DNA of 21,055 bases from UBA11710 sp049287025 (GCA_049287025.1 JBAQFA010000046.1:1-21055); one strand, 5' to 3'. Shown: positions 6,011 through 12,311, counted from the stretch's first letter. Translations and numbers: made by a program. The notes: generated by a model not told the origin, from the sequence alone.

Positions 6011-7249
6011 ATGTCAGAAATCACAAAAGCAATTCAGGCCATTTGCGATGAAAAAGGCCTAAACTATGATGCCGTTTTAGAATCAATTGAAGCGGCTTTG
6101 GCAGCTGCCTACCGCAAGGATTATGGCAATCGTCAACAAAATATTAAAGTAAAATTTAATCCTGAACTTGGCGATATGCAAGCTTGGGATGTTAAGATTG
6201 TAGTAGAAGATATTGATGAAGCCTTGTTAGAGGAACATCAAAATATTTTGGCTGAACGCCGAGAAAAAGCTCGCGAAGAAAATCGGGAATTAACTGAAGA
6301 AGAAACAGTTGATTTGGTTCACTTCAATCCAAAAACTGAATTGATGATCAAAGATGCTAAGGAAATCAAAAAGGACGTGAAAGTGGGAGATATTTTGGAA
6401 ATTGATTTGGCTATTCCGGGTGAATTTGGTCGCATGGCCGCCCAAACAGCTAAACAAGTTATTATTCAACGCTTGCGTGAAGCAGAACGTAGTTCTGTTT
6501 ATGATGAATTAAAAGAACAGCAAGGTGAAGTGATCCAAGGTGTGGTGCAACGTCGTGATAAAGTTGGTGCCATTATTATTGATCTAGGCAAAGTGACGGG
6601 GATTGTGCCAGTAAACGAGCAAGTTCGTGGTGAACAATATCGTCCTGGTAGTCGCATGCGTTTTTATTTATCTTCTATTGAAATGGGTGTGCGTGGAGTA
6701 GAAATTATTCTATCTCGCGCTAGTGAAAAAATGGTAGAAGCGATTTTTGCTCAAGAAATTCCTGAGATTGATTCTGGTGCTGTGCAGATAAAAGGCATTG
6801 CCCGCGAAGCTGGTCATCGTTCCAAAGTGGCTGTCTTTACTTCAGACGAAAGTATTGACCCAATTGGCGCTTGTATTGGTCAACGAGGGAGTCGTATCAA
6901 TACTATTATAGAAGAATTAGGCGGAGAAAAAATTGATATTATACAATATAATGAAAATGCCGAAAATTATATTAAACAAGCCTTGTCTCCAGCCAAGATT
7001 GACTCAGTAGAACTAAATCAAGAAACCAAAGAAGCCGTAGTAAATGTAGTGACTGATCAATTTTCTTTGGCCATTGGCCGAGGTGGTCAAAATGTTCGTT
7101 TGGCTGCCAATCTGACTGGTTGGACTATTAAAGTGGTAGAAAAAGGCGCTGAGGATAAAGTGGTGAGTAGTGAAGATGAGGCAGAAAAGGTAGAAGAAGT
7201 GTTGGAAGAAACCAAAACCGAAGAAGTAGAAGAGAAAAAGGAAGAATAA
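6011..7249 (+). CDS. nusA: Transcription termination/antitermination factor NusA
   Basis: Binds RNA polymerase and nascent RNA and modulates pausing, intrinsic termination and antitermination. 412 residues. The N-terminal polymerase-binding domain (about 1-165) has an extended charged helical insert (about 70-125). The S1 domain is at about 171-236 (GEVIQGVVQRRDKVGAIIIDL). KH1 has IGQRGSRI at 289-296 and KH2 has IGRGGQNV at 355-362. A short Glu/Lys-rich tail from about 380 replaces the acidic repeats found in proteobacteria. All RNA-binding loops are intact. It starts at ATG 6011 after AACGAAAAAAT. The usual rimP and infB neighbours are absent; it stands as its own unit between a promoter (5796) and a terminator (7287). 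Confidence 0.96.
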   Translation: MSEITKAIQAICDEKGLNYDAVLESIEAALAAAYRKDYGNRQQNIKVKFNPELGDMQAWDVKIVVEDIDEALLEEHQNILAERREKAREENRELTEEETVDLVHFNPKTELMIKDAKEIKKDVKVGDILEIDLAIPGEFGRMAAQTAKQVIIQRLREAERSSVYDELKEQQGEVIQGVVQRRDKVGAIIIDLGKVTGIVPVNEQVRGEQYRPGSRMRFYLSSIEMGVRGVEIILSRASEKMVEAIFAQEIPEIDSGAVQIKGIAREAGHRSKVAVFTSDESIDPIGACIGQRGSRINTIIEELGGEKIDIIQYNENAENYIKQALSPAKIDSVELNQETKEAVVNVVTDQFSLAIGRGGQNVRLAANLTGWTIKVVEKGAEDKVVSSEDEAEKVEEVLEETKTEEVEEKKEE

Positions 7250-7260
7250 AATTGACATGG

Positions 7261-7287
7261 TTAAATGGTTACATTGTTAAATTGTTA
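7261..7287 (+). repeat. Tandem words of the ATTGTTA family
   Basis: TTAAATGGTTACATTGTTAA and a further ATTGTTA, right after nusA. Same word family as 10100-10131 and 10828-10859. Runs directly into the terminator stem. Confidence 0.6.
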
Positions 7288-7318
7288 GGAACACTCAATT
7301 GAGTGTTCCTTTTATTTT
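7287..7318 (+). terminator. Intrinsic terminator after nusA
   Basis: A perfect 10-bp stem, AGGAACACTC (7287-7296) with GAGTGTTCCT (7301-7310), AATT loop, followed by TTTATTTT. Confidence 0.92.
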
Positions 7319-7323
7319 CAATC

Positions 7324-7352
7324 TTGTAATCTTTAGTTAATAATGTTATACT
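7324..7352 (+). promoter_or_regulatory. Promoter for yidC
   Basis: TTGTAA at 7324-7329, 17-base spacer, TATACT at 7347-7352 with an extended -10 (TGT before TATACT). Predicted start near 7359 and a ~60-base leader made mostly of the following repeat. Confidence 0.75.
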
Positions 7353-7370
7353 TTCTACCGTTTTATTCTT

Positions 7371-7415
7371 TAGCTTTTCAGGCTTTTTTAGCCTTTCAAG
7401 CTTTTCAAGCTTTTT
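7371..7415 (+). repeat. Tandem words in the yidC leader (AGCTTTTCA family)
   Basis: Five degenerate copies of AGCTTTTCA/GCCTTTCAA-like words, ending four bases before the yidC ATG. Related in sequence to the arms upstream of groES. Confidence 0.75.
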
Positions 7416-7419
7416 AATT

Positions 7420-8172
7420 ATGCAAGCATTATTTCAAGCAATTTTGTATCAACCAATTTTTAACGTCTTTGTTGGTATATATAACCTTATTCCTGATGTT
7501 GGGGTGGTGATTTTAGCGATCACAGTTTTGATCAAATTGATTTTATATCCTCTTACATCTTCATCAATCAAATCCCAAAAAGCTCTAACTGATTTACAGC
7601 CAAAATTAGAAGCCATAAAAAAAGAACATGGCAAAGATCAACAGAGAATTGCTCAGGAAACCATGAAACTTTATAAAGAAAACAAAGTTAATCCTTTGGC
7701 TTCTTGTTTGCCACTCTTGATTCAATTACCTATTTTGATTGCTTTGTATTATGTATTACAAATGGCTTTATCAGCCGCGCCAAAATATGAATTACTTTAT
7801 TCTTTTATCCAACAACCAGAAATGATAAAGACAATGTCACTTGGATTTATTGAACTCGCCAAAGCTAGTCCGATTTTGGCAGTCTTAGCTGGTGGCGCGC
7901 AATTTTGGCAAGCGAAAATGATGAGTACCAAGAGACCACCAAAAGAAGCTGGGGCTGGTGCCAAAGATGAGGGTATGGCTAGTATGATGAATAAACAAAT
8001 GCTCTATATGATGCCAGTTTTGACTGTGGTAATTGGTTTTACTTTGCCTGGTGGATTGACTCTTTATTGGTTTTTATCAACCCTATTGACAGCTTTGCAA
8101 CAATTGGTTGTATTTAAAAAGAAAAATGTTAATCCAACAGACGGTAGTATAATAGAGGGGAAAGTAGAGTGA
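7420..8172 (+). CDS. yidC: Membrane protein insertase YidC/Oxa1
   Basis: Inserts and folds inner-membrane proteins, alone or with SecYEG. 250 residues, the short form without the large periplasmic domain of proteobacteria. The first core helix holds the conserved positive residue of the hydrophilic groove (K39 in VLIKLILYPLTSSSIKS). A cytoplasmic coiled-coil hairpin follows (about 55-88), then KVNPLASCLPLLIQLPILIALYYVL (90-113), the family signature. Two or three more helices end with LPGGLTLYWFLST near 210-222. No lipobox is seen. The basic tail (KKKNV) can contact ribosomes. It starts at ATG 7420 and stops with TGA, whose last base begins a 37-bp repeat. rnpA and rpmH, frequent neighbours elsewhere, are not adjacent. 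Confidence 0.95.
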   Translation: MQALFQAILYQPIFNVFVGIYNLIPDVGVVILAITVLIKLILYPLTSSSIKSQKALTDLQPKLEAIKKEHGKDQQRIAQETMKLYKENKVNPLASCLPLLIQLPILIALYYVLQMALSAAPKYELLYSFIQQPEMIKTMSLGFIELAKASPILAVLAGGAQFWQAKMMSTKRPPKEAGAGAKDEGMASMMNKQMLYMMPVLTVVIGFTLPGGLTLYWFLSTLLTALQQLVVFKKKNVNPTDGSIIEGKVE

Positions 8173-8208
8173 AGTTGAAAGTTTGTAAAGTTATAAAGTT
8201 TATAAAGT
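8172..8208 (+). repeat. 37-bp repeat, copy 1 (TATAAAGTT family)
   Basis: Words GTTTGTAAA, GTTATAAA, GTTTATAAA in tandem. Identical over 37 bases to 16996-17032. It spans exactly from the last base of the yidC stop codon to the base before the next ATG. Confidence 0.92.
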
Positions 8209-8502
8209 ATGCGAATTAGTTTGAAACAGTTTAAAAAATTAATTGTTGAAACTAAACTAGGTATAAAACTTGGTTTTGTTAAAGACATGGTTTTGGATAC
8301 AGAGGGACAAAATATTTTGCAATATGAAGTTGGAAGTTTGGTTGGTAAGAAACATTTAGTTAGTCGGGAACAGGTTTTGAATATTGATAGTGAGAAGATG
8401 GTAGTGGAGGATAGTGTATTAAAAATTAATAATGATGAAAAAGTTGACGTAGAAATTAAAAATGTGGATCCGAGTGTGGCAATGAGAGAAAATAGTAATT
8501 AG
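8209..8502 (+). CDS. PRC-barrel domain protein
   Basis: 97 residues fitting one PRC-barrel fold: the strand pattern LIVETKLGIKLGFVKDMVLDTEGQNILQYEV followed by HLVSREQVLNIDSEKMVVED is the usual core with the GxVxDxxxD turn. Stand-alone PRC-barrel proteins bind partner proteins or RNA (the same fold closes RimM), and the exact role is unknown. The ATG at 8209 abuts the 37-bp repeat. The last codons and stop (ENSN-stop) lie inside a heptamer tandem repeat. It probably shares the yidC transcript and ends at the terminator at 8531. Confidence 0.8.
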   Translation: MRISLKQFKKLIVETKLGIKLGFVKDMVLDTEGQNILQYEVGSLVGKKHLVSREQVLNIDSEKMVVEDSVLKINNDEKVDVEIKNVDPSVAMRENSN

Positions 8503-8520
8503 TAAATAGTAATTAGTAAT
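8493..8520 (+). repeat. Heptamer tandem repeat overlapping the PRC-barrel gene end
   Basis: Four consecutive 7-base units: TAGTAAT, TAGTAAA, TAGTAAT, TAGTAAT. The gene's stop codon (TAG at 8500-8502) is supplied by the second unit. Confidence 0.85.
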
Positions 8521-8530
8521 CAGAATAAAG

Positions 8531-8560
8531 ACACCTCGCATGTGGGGTGTTCTTTTATTT
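8531..8560 (+). terminator. Intrinsic terminator after the PRC-barrel gene
   Basis: ACACCTCG (8531-8538) pairs with TGGGGTGT (8543-8550) across CATG, followed by TCTTTTATTT. Confidence 0.85.
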
Positions 8561-8596
8561 CAATTTTAACAATTAGAATAATTACAACATCTGTGT

Positions 8597-8625
8597 TTGA
8601 CATTCATATATATATATGGTTAGAT
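8597..8625 (+). promoter_or_regulatory. Promoter of the 8.6-9.0 kb RNA
   Basis: Perfect TTGACA at 8597-8602. At 17 bases there is TTAGAT (8620-8625) with an extended-type TG before it; at 18 bases there is TAGATT. An alternating AT tract fills the spacer. Predicted start near 8632. Confidence 0.55.
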
Positions 8626-8631
8626 TATTAT

Positions 8632-8972
8632 AAGTTTTCCATAAAGGCATGTGAAAATGAAGAAAGCGGCTGGTGCGTCGTGTAAAGGGGCAAAACCTAA
8701 ACCGGAGAAGAGGAAGGTCGTCCTGAGTTCGGCTCAGGAAAAAGTGTGCCAAGGGTGTGACTTATGGAAGAAGGTTGGCAGAGATAGGTGTAGGTTTGCC
8801 TATTTCTGTTCGTTGCGGTTACAAGGGTAGTTGGAAGGAGGAAAACATGCTCATGGAGCGTTCTCCACCGGTTTCGGTGGGAGGGCGCGCGAGAACTTCA
8901 ACGTGTCGCCTTCTTTATTTCTCAAGTTGGGAAGTAGAGAAGGGAGATTTTACACGTTGGAGTTTTTTGTTT
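8632..8972 (+). ncRNA. Candidate structured non-coding RNA, ~340 nt
   Basis: Clearly GC-richer than its surroundings and full of compensated stems. TCCTGAG (8721-8727) pairs with CTCAGGA (8733-8739). CAGAGATAGG (8779-8788) pairs with CCTATTTCTG (8799-8808). A 13-bp stem joins 8858-8870 to 8875-8888 around GTTT with one bulged G. A large 3' hairpin has a 12-bp outer stem (8895-8906 with 8952-8963) and a 15-bp inner stem (8909-8923 with 8929-8943), directly followed by TTTTTTGTTT. Promoter and terminator both fit a free transcript. Size suggests RNase P RNA or tmRNA, but I could not find the RNase P conserved regions or the tmRNA tRNA-like ends, so it is left unnamed. Alternative: two small reading frames, 8657-8830 (57 aa, five Cys) and 8847-8999 (50 aa, preceded by AAGGAGG); the hairpins argue against them as the main product. 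Confidence 0.62.
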
Positions 8973-8985
8973 AACATTGATTCCA

Positions 8986-9016
8986 CCCGTCTGCTATAGC
9001 TAGCATTGCGGGCAGG
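8986..9016 (+). repeat. Small inverted repeat downstream of the RNA
   Basis: CCCGTCTGC (8986-8994) pairs with GCGGGCAGG (9008-9016), 8 of 9 with G-U pairs, around a TATAGCTAGC-containing loop. It resembles dispersed CCCGCCTGC-type palindromes. Nothing coding lies between here and 9142. Confidence 0.5.
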
Positions 9017-9087
9017 CTGATTAAAAAATGATTTCACTGATTTTTAGGTGGTATTTTTTTAAAAAATAATGTACACTTTATTGAAAA

Positions 9088-9134
9088 GGGATCCTTCCTC
9101 TCCTTCGCTAAAGCTTCGGAGAGTTCAGGATGAC
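9088..9134 (+). repeat. GGATCCTTC...TCAGGATGAC palindromic repeat
   Basis: ATCCT (9091-9095) pairs with AGGAT (9127-9131), and CTCTCC (9098-9103) with GGAGAG (9118-9123), giving an interrupted hairpin that ends eight bases before the next ATG. The edge words GGGATCCTTC and TCAGGATGAC are those of a dispersed palindrome widely seen in Patescibacteria and several other phyla (from memory). Confidence 0.65.
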
Positions 9135-9142
9135 AGACCAAT

Positions 9143-10084
9143 ATGAATTTACAAACTTCAATCATAAAAACCTTAGCCTATTTTGATATTTTTAATTATC
9201 CTTTGACAAAAGAGGAGTTGTTTCGATACCTATACACGGAGGGCACGGAAAAATTAGATTATACGGAGTTTTTGAATCAATTACAACATTTTGAACAACT
9301 AAAACATTTTCAACATAAAGATGGGTTTTATTTTTTACCAGGTAGAAGTGAGATTGTGACTGACAGACAAAGTAAAGTAAAGATAATGGAAAAGAAATTT
9401 AAAATTGCTTACAAAGGTATAAAGAAGATTGCTCGCGTACCATTTGTCCGGGCAGTGTTTGTGTGTAATACTCTTAGTGGTCCAGGGCTGGATGACAATA
9501 GTGATATTGATGTGTTTATTATTGTTAGACGTGGACGATTATGGTTGGCTCGATTACTTGTCACTTTGGTTTCTAGTTTCTTTAGATTTAGACGAACCAA
9601 GAGAAAAATTAAAAACAAGATTTGCTTGAGTTTTTATTTATCTGACGATAGTTTGAATTTAGAAAAAATTGCGATTGATAATGACATATATCTTATGTAC
9701 TGGTTGACGCAACTTATACCATTTTATGATCCAGAAGATTTACTTTCCAGTTTGCAAAAGGCTAATACTTGGGTAGAGAAGTTTTTACCCAATGCTTTTC
9801 AACCGTATGATTTGATTACTAAGTGGAGGGTAGTTCAAATTGGTTTTGGATTTAAATTAAAAAAGTTTTTTGAAAAAGTTTGGCAAAGCGGGTATGGTGA
9901 TTTGATCGAGTCTCAGGCAAAAGGCGCTCAGCAGGCAAAAATGAAAATGAATTATATGAGCGTGCAAAATGCTAATGATACTAGAGTAGTTGTAAATGAC
10001 AAGATGCTTAAGTTTCATGAATCGGATAGACGGGTGGTGTATAGAGATAAGTGGGCGGAAAAGTGTAAGGAAATTGAGATTTAG
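9143..10084 (+). CDS. Nucleotidyltransferase-fold protein with N-terminal winged helix
   Basis: 313 residues. The N-terminal ~80 residues (SIIKTLAYFDIFNYPLTKEELFRYL) look like a winged-helix unit. The middle holds SGPGLDDNSDIDVFII at residues 112-127, the polymerase-beta-type nucleotidyltransferase signature (G-S-x-D-x-D), with metal-binding D121 and D123 present. The canonical GS is replaced by SGPG, so activity is likely but not certain. The C-terminal part is helical and unassigned. Substrate unknown; minimal nucleotidyltransferases modify proteins, antibiotics or RNA ends. No HEPN or toxin partner is adjacent. It precedes an O-antigen-ligase-like gene, separated by an inverted-word element. 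Confidence 0.75.
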   Translation: MNLQTSIIKTLAYFDIFNYPLTKEELFRYLYTEGTEKLDYTEFLNQLQHFEQLKHFQHKDGFYFLPGRSEIVTDRQSKVKIMEKKFKIAYKGIKKIARVPFVRAVFVCNTLSGPGLDDNSDIDVFIIVRRGRLWLARLLVTLVSSFFRFRRTKRKIKNKICLSFYLSDDSLNLEKIAIDNDIYLMYWLTQLIPFYDPEDLLSSLQKANTWVEKFLPNAFQPYDLITKWRVVQIGFGFKLKKFFEKVWQSGYGDLIESQAKGAQQAKMKMNYMSVQNANDTRVVVNDKMLKFHESDRRVVYRDKWAEKCKEIEI

Positions 10085-10099
10085 TTTTTTTTAAATTTT

Positions 10100-10186
10100 A
10101 TTGTTACATTGTTATATTGTTACATTGCTATTTTTCTTCTGTGCATAACATTAACAATGTGTCAATGTAACAATTGAACAATTTAA
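10100..10186 (+). repeat. Inverted tandem-word element (ATTGTTAC family)
   Basis: Left arm 10100-10131 has four 8-base units: ATTGTTAC, ATTGTTAT, ATTGTTAC, ATTGCTAT. The right arm 10150-10185 carries the complementary words (TAACAATG, CAATGTAACAATTG, AACAATTT). Bases 10100-10127 are identical to 10828-10855 inside the next gene. The right arm ends just before the ATG at 10189. Confidence 0.88.
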
Positions 10187-10188
10187 CT

Positions 10189-11547
10189 ATGTTTGACTGG
10201 AGAAAACAATTATCTTTGCAATCAATTTTGGAATTTTTAACCAAATTATTCTTGTTTTTATTGCCTTGGCAAACGATTTGGATTATTAGAGAACAATATT
10301 TGGGTGGAGTAAAAATGGAATATGGAACCACTGGATTTTATGGGACAGAATTATTGCTTTGGGTAACGGTGGTTTTGTTTATGGTTTGGTTTGTAAAAAG
10401 GAATAAGGAATTAGGAATAAGGAATAAGTTTATGTTGACCAGAGATAGGGTTTTTGTTTTTTCAGTCTTACTGTTTACTGTCTACTGCTTACTGTCCAGC
10501 ATGTGGGCGTTTGATAAAGGTTTGGCTTGGCAACAAGGCCTCAGGATAATGGAAATGTTTTTATTATTTTTTATAATATTTTTAGGACCGTTAAATTTTT
10601 TACAGACTGCAAAATGGTTTGTGTTTGGAGCTATACCGGTAGCAGTATTAGGGATTGGACAGTTTTTATTACAAGAGACTTTTACGAGCAAGTGGTTAGG
10701 ATTAGTAGCTCATCCAGTTTGGGAAGCTGGGACATCTATTATCCAAAGTGATTCAATTGGTCGGTGGCTAAGAGCTTATGGTAGTTTTTCTCATCCTAAT
10801 GTTTTTGGAGGGTATCTTGTGATAATAATTGTTACATTGTTATATTGTTACATTGTTAAAATTGGTGAACAGAGGAGGATTTTTATTAATTTATTATTTT
10901 TTATTCTTTATCCTTTATTTCTTACCGCTTTGTTTTTTACTTTTAGTCGATCAGCTTGGCTATCTTTTTTTATTATATTGCTATCTTTCATTGTTATAGC
11001 GATTAAACAGTATTTTAAAAATCTTAAGCAATCATTTATCATTTATCATTTATCATTTATCATTATTATTTTATTTTCTATTTTATTTTTCCCCCTTATC
11101 CAAACTCGCGTCTTTTCTCAATCAATTTCAGAAGTTCGTTCGGTTACAGAACGGGTGAGTGGTTATCACGAGGCTTGGAAAATTTTTAAACAGGATCCTT
11201 TGTTGGGGGTAGGAGCGGGAAATTATACTTTGTCATTATATAGATTGGATAAGTGGCAACCGGGTTGGGTTTATCAGCCAGTGCATAATGTGGGATTGTT
11301 GGTATTGTCAGAGTTGGGATTGGTTGGTGTGAGTTTATTCTTTTTTGTAATTGGCAGTTTTGTATATTTAATTATTAAAGATAAGGATGGAAGAAATAAG
11401 ATACTTTTTATTATTCCTTACTTTTTATTCCTTATTCCTTTATTAATTTTTGATCACTATTTGTACTCTTCCTATACAGGTTTGATGATGTTTGGACTGT
11501 TTTGGTCTTTGTGGGCAAAATATAGCACACAGTCTCTCCCCAGGTAA
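10189..11547 (+). CDS. O-antigen ligase/polymerase-like membrane protein (Wzy_C type)
   Basis: 452 residues with about ten to twelve transmembrane helices. It belongs with the O-antigen ligase/Wzy superfamily, which joins lipid-linked glycans to acceptors on the outer face of the membrane. Family marks are RAYGSFSHPNVFGGY in mid-protein, FTFSRSAWLSF, and the large external loop ERVSGYHEAWKIFKQDPLLGVGAGNY ... VHNVGLLVLSELGLVG, whose HN is the usual key motif. The substrate is unknown; an S-layer or surface glycan is possible. I take ATG 10189; a TTG at 10174 would lie within the repeat arm. Five simple-repeat tracts (10399, 10463, 10828, 11031, 11412) interrupt the coding sequence without breaking frame and fall in hydrophobic or linker segments. 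Confidence 0.85.
   Translation: MFDWRKQLSLQSILEFLTKLFLFLLPWQTIWIIREQYLGGVKMEYGTTGFYGTELLLWVTVVLFMVWFVKRNKELGIRNKFMLTRDRVFVFSVLLFTVYCLLSSMWAFDKGLAWQQGLRIMEMFLLFFIIFLGPLNFLQTAKWFVFGAIPVAVLGIGQFLLQETFTSKWLGLVAHPVWEAGTSIIQSDSIGRWLRAYGSFSHPNVFGGYLVIIIVTLLYCYIVKIGEQRRIFINLLFFILYPLFLTALFFTFSRSAWLSFFIILLSFIVIAIKQYFKNLKQSFIIYHLSFIIIILFSILFFPLIQTRVFSQSISEVRSVTERVSGYHEAWKIFKQDPLLGVGAGNYTLSLYRLDKWQPGWVYQPVHNVGLLVLSELGLVGVSLFFFVIGSFVYLIIKDKDGRNKILFIIPYFLFLIPLLIFDHYLYSSYTGLMMFGLFWSLWAKYSTQSLPR
10399..10427 (+). repeat. In-gene tandem words AGGAATA
   Basis: Four degenerate copies of AGGAATA/AGGAATT words encoding RNKELGIRNK. Fifteen bases (10413-10427) recur as the reverse complement at 11425-11439 in the same gene. 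Confidence 0.8.
10463..10497 (+). repeat. In-gene heptamer tract TGTTTAC
   Basis: Consecutive 7-base units TGTTTAC, TGTCTAC, TGCTTAC flanked by partial units (AGTCTTAC and TGTCC). Lies in a hydrophobic segment of the O-antigen-ligase-like protein. Confidence 0.8.
10828..10859 (+). repeat. In-gene octamer tract ATTGTTAC
   Basis: Four 8-base units: ATTGTTAC, ATTGTTAT, ATTGTTAC, ATTGTTAA. The first 28 bases are identical to the intergenic copy at 10100-10127. Encodes part of a membrane helix (IIVTLLYCYIVK). Confidence 0.9.
11031..11065 (+). repeat. In-gene heptamer tract ATCATTT
   Basis: Five 7-base units, four ATCATTT and a last ATCATTA. Since three units make 21 bases, the peptide repeats every seven residues (SFIIYHL, SFIIIIL), forming a membrane helix. 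Confidence 0.92.
11412..11441 (+). repeat. In-gene tandem words TTATTCC
   Basis: Degenerate TTATTCC words, the reverse complement of the AGGAATAA words 1 kb upstream in the same gene. Encodes membrane residues near the C-terminus. Confidence 0.75.
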
Positions 11548-11603
11548 TGCACATTTTATACACAATTTGGCTAAAATTAGCCATTTTTTTATCATCAAAT
11601 AAC

Positions 11604-11632
11604 TTGACAAAGGTAATAATAAAAGGCATACT
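11604..11632 (+). promoter_or_regulatory. Promoter of the 11.6-12.3 kb RNA
   Basis: Perfect TTGACA at 11604-11609, 17-base spacer, CATACT at 11627-11632. Predicted start near 11639, with no plausible protein gene on the + strand for 800 bases after it. Confidence 0.65.
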
Positions 11633-11638
11633 AAAATA

Positions 11639-12257
11639 GTCGTGGATTAATAAACAATTTAATACACAAAAGCTTAGCCAACTTTAGGTTGGTGGTTGAA
11701 ATGAGAGTCGGAGGAGGGGTCTTTCGACAAGCTTGATTCATTATTACAAAAGCCTAGAGTTGGCGACAGGCACATAGTGTTCGACATCGATTTCGTGTTA
11801 CTGACAGGCATCACGAGATCATATATGTACGGCACATTGAGCTTGTCTCCTACTTTGGGCTTTTTTGATCCTGTGTCCGGCATAATAAAAAGCTAGTCTT
11901 AACTCTCTAAAATAGTTTAGAGTTAGTAGCCGAGTGGTAGAACAGAGAATATTCTTCTATCAGCCAACATTGCCAGGGTTCAGTTGGATCAAATGAAAGG
12001 GGATCTAACAGAAAAAGCGGATCAAGAAAGCCACAAGGAGGAGAAAAACTTAATATCTATGCAGTATGGCCTCTCTGCGGGCAATCACTCGCAGTCCAAT
12101 TCCCATAGTCTTCAGGATTTTCTATAATGGACGTGGTAAAGCTGAGCAAGATCTCTAAACAAGATCAAAGCCCGGGGTTAATTTTCAAAAGTTAATTCAG
12201 GCGGCAGTTTTACAAACGACATTGCGGATTATCCATTCAGACTATGGGTTTTGTTTT
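11639..12257 (+). ncRNA. Candidate long structured non-coding RNA, ~0.6 kb
   Basis: This 0.9-kb gap has no convincing gene, but it has a good promoter and extended complementarity. A 22-bp helix joins 11748-11769 to 11843-11864 (20 pairs including G-U, two mismatches). An outer helix joins 11709-11721 to 11867-11879 (11 of 13). Inside is a 9-bp stem (11789-11797 with 11812-11820). A hairpin fills about 11899-11925. The 3' domain is closed by CCCATAGTC (12102-12110) with GACTATGGG (12240-12248), followed by TTTTGTTTT. GCCAACTTTAGG (11677-11688) can also pair with 11753-11764, competing with the 22-bp helix, so a switch is conceivable. It may be one RNA or two adjacent ones. I found no RNase P, tmRNA, SRP, 6S, group I or group II core. 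A minus-strand RNA is not excluded: a hairpin at about 11893-11931 has a T-run on that strand. Confidence 0.5.
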
Positions 12258-12273
12258 CCACAGTTTTTTAACC

Positions 12274-12301
12274 TTGACTTGTTTTGCAAATAGTGTAAAA
12301 T
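12274..12301 (+). promoter_or_regulatory. Promoter of groES-groEL
   Basis: TTGACT at 12274-12279, 16-base spacer, TAAAAT at 12296-12301. Predicted start near 12308, immediately before the CIRCE operator. Confidence 0.75.
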
Positions 12302-12311
12302 GTTATTACAT

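Noticed and set aside
8632..8972. Naming this RNA RNase P RNA or tmRNA
   Set aside because: GAGGAAGGTC at 8710 and GACTTAT at 8758 weakly recall RNase P conserved regions, but the paired P4 strands are missing. No tRNA-like ends or tag frame for tmRNA could be found by eye.
8757..8999. 80-aa open frame (MTYGRRLAEIGVG...) on the + strand
   Set aside because: Its sequence is explained by the stems of the RNA at 8632-8972, its composition is unlike neighbouring proteins, and the part after 8895 is the terminator hairpin. The internal ATG at 8847 with AAGGAGG is mentioned only as an alternative.
11031..11065. CRISPR array
   Set aside because: Repeats are 7-8 bases with no spacers and no cas genes nearby. 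The same holds for all tandem tracts in the window.
11674..11883. 69-aa frame on the - strand (MPDTGSKKPKVGDK...)
   Set aside because: No promoter or family similarity. The frame coincides with the two arms of the 22-bp RNA helix, which accounts for the echoing peptide (PKVG twice).
11927..11995. tRNA-like stretch (TAGCCGAGTGGTAGAAC ... GGGTTCAGTTGG)
   Set aside because: It recalls D- and T-arm sequences, but the D-stem, T-stem and acceptor do not pair, and there is no valid anticodon arm.
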